Shown: one piece after another, positions 6,387-15,031 of the stretch
How positions within the stretch are numbered: the stretch's first letter is position 1
Layout of the letters: each line of letters opens with the position of its first letter
Assembly: GCF_016888165.1 (NCBI RefSeq)
Contig: NZ_JACSWC010000176.1
Coordinates: 1 to 33,894 of the forward strand
Direction of reading: 5' to 3'
Origin: Halomicronema sp. CCY15110
GTDB lineage: Bacteria > Cyanobacteriota > Cyanobacteriia > Phormidesmidales > Phormidesmidaceae
Length of the DNA: 33,894 nucleotides
Notes under the pieces: model-generated
Database searches by the model: none
What the model saw: only the letters and a program-made list of their open reading frames with translations
Told to the model about the DNA's origin: nothing
Program-made: the position numbers and the translations under genes

Positions 6387-9032
6387 ATGAATCAGTTCAA
6401 GCGGCTCAGACGGCCATCGCCATCGGCGGCTCCCCAGCCTCCCTTCAAGGTGCCGCTGCGCGCGGCGCTGACGATTCCTTTCTTTGCGCAATTAGTGCTA
6501 ATTGTCAGCGTTGTGGGATACGTCTCATTTCGCAATGGCAAATCCGCTGCCGATGCCATCATGCGCGATTTTGGCAAAAACACCGCCGATACCGTGGATG
6601 AGCATCTGCGCAGTTATCTCCAGACGCCCCCGCATATCAATCTGGTGACCCAAGGCTTGATCACCCAGGAGCTGTTGTCCACTGAGGAGCCTGATCGTCT
6701 GAGTCAGTATTTTTGGCAGCAGCTGCATCATCATGAATCGTTGCGGTTTTTGTACTTGGGCACCGCCCAGGGGGGATACATTGGCGCGACTCGTGAGTCA
6801 GAGGCGACGATTGGGCTACCGGGAACCGTCAGTGTTGATTTAACTCCGACCCTCGGAGCCGGGTTGATTCATACTTACCGCACCGATGACCAAGGACAAC
6901 CGATTGAGTTATTGCAGGTCATTGAGTCACCTTACGATGCTCGTCAACGGCCCTGGTTTCAGGCAGCGGTGGCCGATGCCAAGGCGAGCTGGAGTGAGGT
7001 GTTCGCTTCGTTTTATGACCCGATTTTGGGCATTGCCGCCTATCAACCAATGTATGGTGAGGGCGAGGAGTTGTTGGGGGTGTTGGGGGCCGAGTTAGAT
7101 TTGGCTCACCTCAGCACATATTTGAATAGTTTGGCGGTCGGCGCTTCGGGCGCGGTGTTTTTGGCTGAGCCCAATGGCCTATTAGTGGCAGCGTCGGATG
7201 GCACGCCATTGTTCACTCAAGACGCTACTACCGAAGAACTGCAAAGGTTGACCGCCGCCCAGAGCCAGTCGTCTTTGCTGCAGGCGATCGCCCCCCAGTT
7301 ATTTGTGACTGAGTCACCGCTGGCAAATCGCCCGCCCCCATCGCCGGATGCCTGGCCCCTAGTCATGCCGCTACGGGTTGAGGGACAGGTTTACTCGGTC
7401 TATGTGCAGCCCCTTGCTGATATGCCGGGGTTGGATTGGTGGGTGATCGTCATCCTGGCGGAGTCTGACTTTTTGGCAGATTTCCGGGTCAATGCTGGCT
7501 ATACGGTGTTGCTGTGTGTCCTGATCGTGCTGCTGGCGCTATGGTTCACCCTATGGATAGCGCACTGGCTGAGTGCGCCGATTCATGCTCTCAACCAAGC
7601 CTCCCAGTCAGTCACTAACGAGCAGTTTGAGCTGCCGACGATTCACACCCCGATTCAAGAACTGGCAGAACTGTCGCAGCGGTTTCAACAAATGGCCGTG
7701 GCAGTCGATACCTCCTTGGAGGATCTGCGCGATCGCTTTCACGCCGCCTTTGAGTCGGCTGCGGTCGGCATGGCTCTGGTGGATATGACCGGGCAAACCA
7801 TCGCGGTCAATGAGGCGCTGGCTGAGATGTTGGGATACACCTCAGCCGAGTTATTGAACATGAAGCCGCAAGACATTGTGCATCCAGAGGATTGGCTGCG
7901 GACTGCACCCTTCAGAGAACAGTTGCAGCAAGGCGAAATTCAAACCTACAGCTTGGAAAGACGGTATTGCCATCGCCAAGGCTATATTGTTTGGGGGTTA
8001 TTTCACATGTCTTTGGTGCGCGATCGCCGCCACCAACCCGTTTATTTTTTCTCCCAAGTACAAGACATTACCGCTCGCAAAGCGACCGAACTGGCCTTGC
8101 AAAACACCACCCAGCGGTTAGAAGCCTGGGCCAATACGATTCCCGGTCATATTTTTTCTTTACGCATTCAGCCCGATGGCGAACATGTGTTTGACTATTC
8201 CAACCACTACATTGAGGTGATTACTGAGATCCCACGGGAGCAGTGGCTCGCGAATCCCGATCTGGCCAGAGTGCTCATTCATCCTGAGGATCTCGCTGAT
8301 TACGAAGCCGCATTAGTGCGCAGCAGAGAAACGCAGCAGCCGTTTGAGCATGAATGGCGCATCATTACCCCCTCGGGAAAACTGAAATGGGTACAAGGCA
8401 AAAGTCACTTAAGCCAGCACCAGAACGGCGAGAAAGTCTGGCACGGCATCCTGATGGACATTACTGCTCGCAAACAACTCGAATCTCAGCTGCAAGCCTC
8501 GAATCAGGAGCTAGAGCACCTGGCCCACTTGGACGGTTTGACCCAGTTGGCCAACCGTCGCCGCTTTGATGACTATCTGGCCCAAGTCTGGAAACTGATG
8601 CAGCGGGATCAAAACTGGCTGTCCTTAGTGATGATCGATGTTGACTATTTCAAACGCTATAACGATTACTACGGACATCCCCAGGGCGATCGCTGCCTGC
8701 AGGCAGTGGCCCAAGTATTGCAGCAGACAGTGCAACGCTCCGGTGATTTGGTGGCGAGGTACGGGGGAGAAGAATTTGTCCTCGTTCTCCCCTACACCCA
8801 TGAAACTGGGGCCACCGCATTAGTGCAGCAAATTCAGCAACGGCTGCAAGCCCGAGCCTTGCCCCATGAAGATTCACCCATTGCCCCCCAGATCACCCTC
8901 AGTTTTGGCATTGTCACTTGCCAACCGGCTCGACATGATACCCCGACGGAACTCGTGCAAAGAGTTGATCAACTGCTGTACAAGGCCAAGCACCAAGGAC
9001 GTAATTGCTGGGTGCAAATGTCCCTTTCATAA
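6387..9032 (+). CDS. Membrane diguanylate cyclase, Cache-HAMP-PAS-PAS-GGDEF
   Basis: Predicted to make cyclic di-GMP from two GTP in response to an extracytoplasmic signal. Order, numbered from ATG 6387 (881 aa): TM helix about 26-46; periplasmic double-Cache domain about 50-365, including YDARQRPWFQAA and FYDPILGIAAYQP; TM about 370-392; HAMP about 393-447; two PAS domains, about 445-565 and 570-695, the first ending VQDITARKATE; GGDEF about 708-881. The catalytic motif is GGEEF (about 793), preceded by RSGD at the five-residue spacing of the product-inhibition I-site, so it should be active and feedback-controlled. There is no EAL domain. An in-frame TTG at 6348 could add 13 residues; neither start has a clear Shine-Dalgarno. 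A MITE begins 3 nt after its stop codon. Confidence 0.93.
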   Translation: MNQFKRLRRPSPSAAPQPPFKVPLRAALTIPFFAQLVLIVSVVGYVSFRNGKSAADAIMRDFGKNTADTVDEHLRSYLQTPPHINLVTQGLITQELLSTEEPDRLSQYFWQQLHHHESLRFLYLGTAQGGYIGATRESEATIGLPGTVSVDLTPTLGAGLIHTYRTDDQGQPIELLQVIESPYDARQRPWFQAAVADAKASWSEVFASFYDPILGIAAYQPMYGEGEELLGVLGAELDLAHLSTYLNSLAVGASGAVFLAEPNGLLVAASDGTPLFTQDATTEELQRLTAAQSQSSLLQAIAPQLFVTESPLANRPPPSPDAWPLVMPLRVEGQVYSVYVQPLADMPGLDWWVIVILAESDFLADFRVNAGYTVLLCVLIVLLALWFTLWIAHWLSAPIHALNQASQSVTNEQFELPTIHTPIQELAELSQRFQQMAVAVDTSLEDLRDRFHAAFESAAVGMALVDMTGQTIAVNEALAEMLGYTSAELLNMKPQDIVHPEDWLRTAPFREQLQQGEIQTYSLERRYCHRQGYIVWGLFHMSLVRDRRHQPVYFFSQVQDITARKATELALQNTTQRLEAWANTIPGHIFSLRIQPDGEHVFDYSNHYIEVITEIPREQWLANPDLARVLIHPEDLADYEAALVRSRETQQPFEHEWRIITPSGKLKWVQGKSHLSQHQNGEKVWHGILMDITARKQLESQLQASNQELEHLAHLDGLTQLANRRRFDDYLAQVWKLMQRDQNWLSLVMIDVDYFKRYNDYYGHPQGDRCLQAVAQVLQQTVQRSGDLVARYGGEEFVLVLPYTHETGATALVQQIQQRLQARALPHEDSPIAPQITLSFGIVTCQPARHDTPTELVQRVDQLLYKAKHQGRNCWVQMSLS

Positions 9033-9034
9033 CT

Positions 9035-9165
9035 TAGGGCCTGTCATCATTTAATCATCAAAGCCTGGCGGCAAAAGGACGACAGGCCCTAGCTTATTTC
9101 AGGAGTGCGGGCGCGATAATGCTGATCCCACCAGGTCTCTGGAATTATATTGATGACGCGCCCTA
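9035..9165. mobile_element. MITE-like element, copy 1
   Basis: A 131-bp element bounded by TA on both sides. The left end TAGGGCCTGTCATCATT and the reverse complement of the right end, TAGGGCGCGTCATCAA, are imperfect terminal inverted repeats. It is about 90% identical by eye to 11987-12116. An internal 9-bp stem (GGGCCTGTC/GACAGGCCC) may act as a terminator for the upstream cyclase gene. There is no coding capacity. TA flanks suggest mobilisation by an IS630/Tc1-type or similar transposase (inference). Confidence 0.75.
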
Positions 9166-9252
9166 GGGACTGGCGCGTAAAAAAGATCCCCATGAACCGA
9201 GTTTCGACTCCGCTCAACTCTCGATACTGGTAGATTGAGCGAAGTCGAAACC
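9166..9252. repeat. Dispersed repeat B with 17-bp hairpin, copy 1
   Basis: It matches 33818-33894 over its first ~77 bp with few changes. It contains inverted arms GTTTCGACTCCGCTCAA (9201-9217) and TTGAGCGAAGTCGAAAC (9235-9251), one mismatch apart, around a 17-nt loop. It abuts the MITE at 9165. The TTTCGACT..GCTCAA hairpin resembles REP-like repeats common in bacterial genomes. No gene is seen in the rest of this gap, to 9376. Confidence 0.75.
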
Positions 9253-9376
9253 GGATTGAACGGATACTTTATTGAGTTGCAGATCCCTTAATAACCATCA
9301 GGGACGGCGGCTAAACAATGTCCCACCTCCATTAGCAGGATCTTTTTTCAGGCGAGTCTCTGAAGTGCGATCGGCC

Positions 9377-10117
9377 TCAAATTCGTCGCGTCAGGTTGGG
9401 GCCGTGGGTGTCCGTCCCACAGGTTTTGAGCAAGTTAAAGTCTTCGGCCAGTTGCCGCATGGCGGGCGTCTTTTTGGGGCAGGGCCGCCACTCTTTGGGA
9501 TTGTCGTAGGCGTAGTAAACCTCAATGCCATCAATGCCATGATCGGCAGCGGCCGCCACCAACTCTTCTGGGTTGCGACGATAGCGACAAGGATGAGCCA
9601 GCACCGCAATGCCCCCCGCCGCCTGAATCGACGTGATCACCTGCGCCGCTTGCTGATCTTGCCCTCGCGGTGACATATGGTTGAGATAGGGCTGCATGGC
9701 GGCATGACCAGGCTTAAAGGCATACCCCAAAATGTGCACGTCGACATCGGCCAGTCGGGACGTAATTTCAATCCCGGTCCACAATCGCGGCAGTCGTCTG
9801 GCCCCTTTTTTGCGGTCCCGCCGTTGAATGGGTGCCGGATTTTTCCACTGCCAGTCTTCTAAATACTGCTTGGCTTTCCGAAAGCCGCTGACGGTGTGGT
9901 GGTCGGTAATGGCAAATTCTCGTAAGCCGAGGCGAATGGCTTGCTCGATCAATTTTTCGGCGGATAGCTGCCCATCGGAATGATGGGTATGCATGTGAAA
10001 GTTCAACTGACCGGGACAGCTGGTTTCATCCACTGTCTCAAATATTCCTCGCAGTTTTAGAGCATCTCTCTGAAATGCCCTAGCCGAGACGCCTATTTGG
10101 ACGGGGCTGACTACCAT
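9377..10117 (-). CDS. PHP-domain metal-dependent phosphoesterase
   Basis: The 246-residue protein belongs to the polymerase and histidinol phosphatase (PHP) superfamily, close to the YciV/TrpH group, which hydrolyses phosphoesters such as 3',5'-bisnucleotides or short RNA 5' ends. The metal-ligand motifs are all visible in order: NFHMHTHHSDG (about 38-48), ITDHHTVSG, the DVDVHILGY segment, VLAHPCRY, GIDGIEVYY and the C-terminal GTDTHGP. The N-terminal ~35 residues precede the core and have no recognised motif. The C-terminus (NLTRRI) ends soon after the last ligand. It is a single gene, convergent with the cyclase gene at 6387 and divergent from the iron-binding protein gene. The substrate cannot be assigned from sequence. 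Confidence 0.88.
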   Translation of the reverse strand: MVVSPVQIGVSARAFQRDALKLRGIFETVDETSCPGQLNFHMHTHHSDGQLSAEKLIEQAIRLGLREFAITDHHTVSGFRKAKQYLEDWQWKNPAPIQRRDRKKGARRLPRLWTGIEITSRLADVDVHILGYAFKPGHAAMQPYLNHMSPRGQDQQAAQVITSIQAAGGIAVLAHPCRYRRNPEELVAAAADHGIDGIEVYYAYDNPKEWRPCPKKTPAMRQLAEDFNLLKTCGTDTHGPNLTRRI

Positions 10118-10626
10118 GATTGACCTTGCCGACTGTATTTCTCACTAAATATCTTTATCTCTATCTAATATAGCCGCCGTAAAAAGTTTACGTATAACTA
10201 ATTCTTATTTTTTTAGGAATGGAATCTTCCCGTTTTCGTTCCCCATTCGCCCTGAGCATTTTGGGCATCCATAAACGTGTATGGGTGATCGGGCCATCGG
10301 TCAGTGTGGGTTGATATGCCGTCCAGGCATGGCGATCGCTCGTTTGATTGAGAATGCTTTTCTTCAAGATTGACGTTTTCGTGAAAATAGATCACTTTAT
10401 TCGGTCACTTTTTGTTGGCTTGTTGCGACTTCATCTGAATAAAGCTGGGCTGTCATCAACCTTGTAACCCTATCAAACCCTGGAATTTTCCTTGTAAATC
10501 TGAGGATTGCGACCCGATTAGCCCAGATTGCGAGAAAAAATAGTAGAGAGTGGTTTGCAATAGTGATAGGATGTGCGCTAGTTGTTTTAACCGTAGTTAT
10601 TCTCAATAAGGATTCGAACGGAAGTC
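10118..10626. other. Divergent intergenic region, PHP gene / futA-like gene
   Basis: No credible gene; short frames here have no family features. Two small palindromes stand out: GTAAAAAGTTTAC at 10179-10191 upstream of the PHP gene, and TTATTCTCAATAA at 10597-10609, about 18 nt before the iron-binding protein start. The latter is AT-rich and partly like a Fur box, so it is a possible iron-response operator, but the match is weak. Confidence 0.35.
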
Positions 10627-11685
10627 ATGTCCATGCACAAACTGACCCGACGCTCTTTTTTGGTGGCTGGCGGAGCCACCCTTGCCCTCAGCGCTGCTCA
10701 GCTCAATCGCCCCCGCCACGCCCACGCTCAAACTGGCGAAATTAATCTCTACTCATCGCGGCACTACAACACCGATGACGCGCTGTATGACGGGTTTACT
10801 GAGCAGACGGGCATTCGCGTCAATTTGATTGAGGGCAGTGCCGACGAGCTGCTGGAACGGATTTTGAGTGAGGGGGCCAATAGTCCGGCAGATGTCTTTA
10901 TGACCGTGGATGCGGGGCGGTTGTGGCGGGCCACCCAGGAGGGCATTTTCACCCCCGTAGATTCGGCTATGTTGACGGAGCGTATTCCGGAAAATCTGCG
11001 TGACCCCGACGGGCTGTGGTACGGCTTTTCCAAACGGGCGCGGGTGATTATGTATAACCGCGATCGCGTGAACCCTGCCGAGTTGTCCACTTACGAGGCG
11101 CTGGCTGAGCCGAAATGGGCGGGCCGGGTGCTGATTCGCTCATCGAGCAACATCTATAACCAGTCGCTGGTGGCGGGCATGATTGAAACCAATGGTCTGG
11201 AGGCGACGGAAGACTGGGCAGCGGGGTTGGTGAGTAACTTTGCCCGCTCGCCCGAAGGCAATGATACGGCTCAGATCAGAGCGGTTGCGGCAGGTTTGGG
11301 CGATGTGGCGATCGCCAACAGCTACTACCTGGTGCGCTTGGGCAAGTCTGATGATCCCGCCGATCAGGAAGTGTTTGAAAGGGTCGGGGCATTTTTCCCC
11401 AATCAGGATGGTCGCGGTACCCACGTCAACATCAGCGGGGCGGGTGTGTTGAGCAGTGCGCCGAATCCCGATGGGGCGATCGTCTTCCTCGAATATCTCT
11501 CGACTCCCACCGCTCAGGAGTTCTTTGCCCAGGGCAACAATGAGTACCCCGTGGTGGAAGGCACCGAGCTGGAGCCGGTGCTCGCGAGCATGGGTGACTT
11601 TGTGGAAGATGAGGTGAATGTGGAAGCCTACGGCAGCAACGCCGAGGCCGCCGTGCAGCTCATGGATCGCGCGAGCTGGGAGTAA
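10627..11685 (+). CDS. futA: Fe(III) ABC transporter substrate-binding protein, FutA-like
   Basis: This 352-residue periplasmic ferric-binding protein of the FbpA/FutA family would capture Fe(III) for an inner-membrane importer. It opens with a Tat signal (LTRRSFLVAGG, R8-R9) and a probable cleavage after AHA, near residue 34. The mature protein begins EINLYSSRHYNTDDALYDGF. H46-Y47 and the adjacent pair Y233-Y234 (IANSYYLVRLG) occupy positions of the iron-coordinating His/Tyr set in this family. An ATG two codons in (10633) is an alternative start. No permease or ATPase gene is adjacent, so it is an orphan receptor or works with a distant FutB/FutC. Tat export would let it fold with metal in the cytoplasm before crossing. 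Confidence 0.92.
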   Translation: MSMHKLTRRSFLVAGGATLALSAAQLNRPRHAHAQTGEINLYSSRHYNTDDALYDGFTEQTGIRVNLIEGSADELLERILSEGANSPADVFMTVDAGRLWRATQEGIFTPVDSAMLTERIPENLRDPDGLWYGFSKRARVIMYNRDRVNPAELSTYEALAEPKWAGRVLIRSSSNIYNQSLVAGMIETNGLEATEDWAAGLVSNFARSPEGNDTAQIRAVAAGLGDVAIANSYYLVRLGKSDDPADQEVFERVGAFFPNQDGRGTHVNISGAGVLSSAPNPDGAIVFLEYLSTPTAQEFFAQGNNEYPVVEGTELEPVLASMGDFVEDEVNVEAYGSNAEAAVQLMDRASWE

Positions 11686-11986
11686 GCCACCGCTAGCCTG
11701 AGTCTGGTAAAAGTTGGGGTGGGTTTTGTCCGTTGCCTTGGCGAGTTGTCAGGTGACCAGGTCAAATCTACCCTGGCTAAAACCCGCCGCGACATGTGCC
11801 AATCATCTTCGTGTCACCACAGGGGCGATCGCTTCGACCGGATCGCGTTGCGTGCCACTACTCCCAGATTGAGCCATCTCGCTTGCACCTTGCCGCCATC
11901 GGTATTGTATTCGAGCCTCGAATAGCTGTCGCAAAACGGGCGATTAATTATGAGCAGTAGACCGTCTTAGCAAATAACGGATGCGC
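11686..11986. other. Gene-free spacer after futA-like gene
   Basis: No gene is supported. A loose inverted pair, about GGGTTTT near 11720 and AAAACCC near 11780, could form a long hairpin downstream of the iron-binding protein gene. There is no clear terminator T-run. Confidence 0.3.
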
Positions 11987-12116
11987 TAGGGCCTGTCATC
12001 ATTGAGTCATCAAAGCCTTGCGGCAAAAGGACGACAGGCCCTAGTTTATTTCAGGAGTGCGGGCGCGGTAATGCTGATCTCACCAGGTCTCTGGAATTAA
12101 TTGATGACGCGCCCTA
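11987..12116. mobile_element. MITE-like element, copy 2
   Basis: A 130-bp copy of the element at 9035-9165, in the same orientation, again flanked by TA. Its ends are TAGGGCCTGTCATCATT and the reverse complement of TTGATGACGCGCCCTA. The internal GGGCCTGTC/GACAGGCCC stem is conserved. Unlike copy 1 it is not followed by repeat B, which shows that the two repeats are independent units. The remaining ~125 nt before the protease gene stop hold no gene. Confidence 0.75.
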
Positions 12117-12241
12117 AGGAATGGGAATTTAACTAAGTGTGGAAAGCCGTCTCGGCTGTTCCAGAGTAGTCAAGATGCCTGCCCGACACAACTTGGATCT
12201 TATAAAATCCTGATCCCTGAGTCTTGAACGCAGCCCGATCG

Positions 12242-13954
12242 CTACTCGACGGTCTCCATCGTGGGCTCCGGTTCCGGTTCTTTCGTGGCGAGCCGGGCCA
12301 CCCGCTGCTGGATCGCCAAATGCGGTGCGACTCCTTCGTAGGCGTAGCGGTTAAAGCCGCCTACTTCCACAATCTGCTGCAGATAATCGACCCGCTCTTC
12401 CGGGGCGGGGTGAGACGAGAACCATTGCACACCGCCGCGATCGCCCACTTCTTCCTCAAGCGTGATCATCAAACTGTGCAAGCCATCGGCCGCGTACCCG
12501 GCAGCCGAGAGCAACTGGGTGCCCAGAATGTCAGCCTGGCGCTCCATTTCCCGCGAATAGCTGCTGAAGATCAGGTTGGCCGCGAGACCGCCCACTTCAC
12601 GAATCGGAATCACCCCGGCAATGCTGCTGATCAGGTTGCCGTTGGTCACCAGTTGAAAGCCGTGGGACAGCACCGTGTGGGCCAGTTCGTGAGCGACGAG
12701 TCCGGCCAATTCTGCTTCGGATTCAGTCTTGAGAATGGCTCCGGCGTTGATGAAAACCTTGCCGCCGGGGAGCGCAAACGCATTCAGTTCGGGCTCATCC
12801 ACTACATGAAACTCATAGGTAAATTCGTCGCGCCCCGCCAAGCTGGCTAATTCTTGACCCATGCGGTTCAGGTACTCCTCGACCTGGCGATCGCGCAGCA
12901 TGGGCAGCTGGTCTTGGGCTTGCTCAGCCACGCTGGCCCCCACGACCGACTCGCCCTGGAGCAGAATCATCGCTGAGTTAAGCGCGGTAAAGGGGCCAAT
13001 CAGACCGCCCGTGAGTAACAGCCCAGCGGTGCCCGTGATGAGGTTGCCAATCAAGTTGCCCGTCAATTCTTCATTCATCTCCGCCCGAAAGCGATCGAGA
13101 TTTTGGGAACTCAGCGCCTCCATCTCCTCCCGGTCGGGATGCTCCGGGTTGAGTAGCGCAAACTGTCTGGCCGTGATGGCGGCTTCGATCCACTGCTCCA
13201 GGGCCATTTGAGCTTGGGTGCGAGCCTGCAACAGCGCTGGCTGACTCGGGTAGAGCATCAGCGACTGATCTAAAATCGCATCCGCTTCTTCGGCCCGATC
13301 ATTTTCGATCAGATATTGCGAGTAAAAGACCTGGGCCGGAATGAATTGCGGATATTCCTGCACGAGCAATTCTAGCGGCACCAGGGTGCGATGGGTCAGC
13401 CCCAATTCATAGCCCGCTTTCGCTTCGCGCCAGTACACAGCCCCAGCAGGGGGTAAATCTGCCGGGTCGGTAATGGGTTCAGGGCGCAGGTCGGCGGGGT
13501 CAATTTGCCAAACGGCGTCTTTGACCTGGCGGTAAAGGACTTCGGCGGTTTCGTAGTCCCCGGCCAAATAGTGCTCATCCGCCGTCATCAAAATCTGCTG
13601 CCGCTTCGTAATCTTGAGGGGTGAGGTGTCCGTACCCGTGGACTCAATTTCGATATCGTTCCAGACGTTGCCATCACCAGTCGGCTCCTCTGGAGTCTGG
13701 CCTGCCTCTGGTACTTGGGGCACAACGTCAGGTTGGTTTGGGGGATCGGCGGTGACCGCCTCGTCCTCAGCCTCGGGCACGCTCAGATCTTCCAGCGAGG
13801 GTGGCGAGGGGGGGGCGGCTTCTGCTGGTGTTTGCGCCAGCACTGGCGTTGGGCTAGCGTATCCCGGTCGTCCTCCCCAGATCAGCCATTGCCAACCGGT
13901 GGATACTAAAAGACCCACCAGACACCAAGCTATCAACCGCTGTCCTTTATTCAT
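12242..13954 (-). CDS. Exported M48-family zinc metalloprotease
   Basis: A 570-residue periplasmic or envelope protease of the M48 (Ste24/BepA-like) family, probably in protein quality control of the cell envelope. An N-terminal hydrophobic signal (about 8-26) leads to a probable cleavage near VLAQTP. A Pro/Glu-rich low-complexity linker (about 40-100) follows. A helical, TPR-like region covers about 115-285. A hydrophobic G/L/I-rich patch lies at about 300-335. The catalytic domain carries HELAH (422-426), with the third zinc ligand probably E471 in EMERQADILG. In M48 proteases the order protease then TPR is common (BepA); here the helical repeats precede the protease. It is a single gene with no operon partner. 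Confidence 0.9.
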   Translation of the reverse strand: MNKGQRLIAWCLVGLLVSTGWQWLIWGGRPGYASPTPVLAQTPAEAAPPSPPSLEDLSVPEAEDEAVTADPPNQPDVVPQVPEAGQTPEEPTGDGNVWNDIEIESTGTDTSPLKITKRQQILMTADEHYLAGDYETAEVLYRQVKDAVWQIDPADLRPEPITDPADLPPAGAVYWREAKAGYELGLTHRTLVPLELLVQEYPQFIPAQVFYSQYLIENDRAEEADAILDQSLMLYPSQPALLQARTQAQMALEQWIEAAITARQFALLNPEHPDREEMEALSSQNLDRFRAEMNEELTGNLIGNLITGTAGLLLTGGLIGPFTALNSAMILLQGESVVGASVAEQAQDQLPMLRDRQVEEYLNRMGQELASLAGRDEFTYEFHVVDEPELNAFALPGGKVFINAGAILKTESEAELAGLVAHELAHTVLSHGFQLVTNGNLISSIAGVIPIREVGGLAANLIFSSYSREMERQADILGTQLLSAAGYAADGLHSLMITLEEEVGDRGGVQWFSSHPAPEERVDYLQQIVEVGGFNRYAYEGVAPHLAIQQRVARLATKEPEPEPTMETVE

Positions 13955-14482
13955 GGCTTATCGGCCTGACTGCACTACAACCGTGCTCTTACTCTAGCTT
14001 GCAACGTCTTCTGCACCCGACGCAGAGCCCGCTCTGCCGCTTAAAAAACAGGGCAGTGAGCAATCGTCGAAAAATCTCGCTTAGACACAGCGATCGCGAA
14101 GAACAGTCAGGAGCAAGCTGTGCCAATAAGACGTACACATAGGAGACGAGTTCCCCAGGGTGTCGAAATTCGTTGCGCCACGTCACAACTTGGTTGTGGG
14201 GCTGTGCATTTGTCACGACAATGATGGGAAGGCGGCAAACATCATTCAGACATCAATATATGAGCGGCCACGCTGGCGATCGCTTGGGGCTATGACCATG
14301 AGGTTCCCCTGTGCCATTACCCCTGTGGCTTGCTAGTGAAGCTTGATCTGGTTAATGCCGTGGTGTTTGTGCCCGGTTCAGGATAAACTCGCTGCGGTAG
14401 CGATCGCACTCCATGAGTGCAGCTTCGCGTCCCCGAAGTCGCAATTTCCCAGCGGTGCCAGGCTGCTGATTCTTGAGTTCGC
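13955..14482. other. Divergent intergenic region, protease / rfbC
   Basis: 528 nt without a supportable gene, between divergent transcription units. One small perfect hairpin (GCACTC-CAT-GAGTGC, 14406-14420) and several HIP1-related sites are seen. No promoter could be called with confidence. Confidence 0.35.
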
Positions 14483-15031
14483 ATGAAAGTTATTCCAACC
14501 GCGATTCCTGAGGTGTTGTTGCTAGAGCCTCCGGTTTATGGCGATCACCGAGGCTTCTTTTTAGAAAGCTTCAACCAACAGACCTTTGCCGATAAAACTG
14601 GGCTAGAGCGCACCTTTGTGCAGGACAACCACTCCCGCTCCAAGGGCGGCATTCTGCGTGGACTGCATTACCAGATTCAGCAAACCCAGGGCAAATTGCT
14701 CCGAGTCGTGGCGGGCGAAATTTTTGATGTTGCGGTGGATATTCGTCGCAGTTCGCCCACGTTTGGTCAGTGGGTGGGGGAAGTATTGTCTGCCGAGAAT
14801 CATCGCCAGCTCTGGGTGCCCGAGGGGTTTGCCCACGGCTTTTATGTGATGTCCGACAGTGCCGACGTGCTTTATAAAACGACGGACTACTACGCACCGC
14901 AGCACGAGCGTAGCCTCTTGTGGAATGATCCCGATCTAGAGATCGCTTGGCCTTTAGGGGATACTGAACCCGTGCTATCGGCGAAGGATCAACAGGGCGA
15001 TCGCTTGGCCGAGGCCGAGGTGTTTGCGTAA
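14483..15031 (+). CDS. rfbC: dTDP-4-dehydrorhamnose 3,5-epimerase
   Basis: Converts dTDP-4-dehydro-6-deoxy-D-glucose to dTDP-4-dehydro-L-rhamnose, the third step of dTDP-L-rhamnose synthesis. The 182-residue length is normal for this cupin-fold enzyme. Signature blocks are GDHRGFFLESF, FVQDNHSRSKGGILRGLHYQ (the His of LHYQ is the catalytic base region), GEIFDVAVDIRRSSPTFGQW and PEGFAHGFYV. The ATG at 14483 gives the usual start, V.PTAIPEVLLLEP. Its TAA stop overlaps the rfbD ATG by one base, so the two are translationally coupled. The product feeds rhamnose into lipopolysaccharide O-antigen or exopolysaccharide. Confidence 0.96.
   Translation: MKVIPTAIPEVLLLEPPVYGDHRGFFLESFNQQTFADKTGLERTFVQDNHSRSKGGILRGLHYQIQQTQGKLLRVVAGEIFDVAVDIRRSSPTFGQWVGEVLSAENHRQLWVPEGFAHGFYVMSDSADVLYKTTDYYAPQHERSLLWNDPDLEIAWPLGDTEPVLSAKDQQGDRLAEAEVFA

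Noticed and set aside
10179-10191. GTA..TAC palindrome (GTAAAAAGTTTAC) resembling an NtcA site
   Set aside because: The spacer is 7 nt, not the 8 required by the NtcA consensus, and no -10 was found at the right distance.
10213-10395. 60-codon minus-strand frame in the PHP/futA gap
   Set aside because: No recognisable domain or ribosome site; probably chance.
12224-12850. 208-codon plus-strand frame opposite the M48 protease
   Set aside because: Antisense to the catalytic domain, which has intact HELAH coding on the minus strand.
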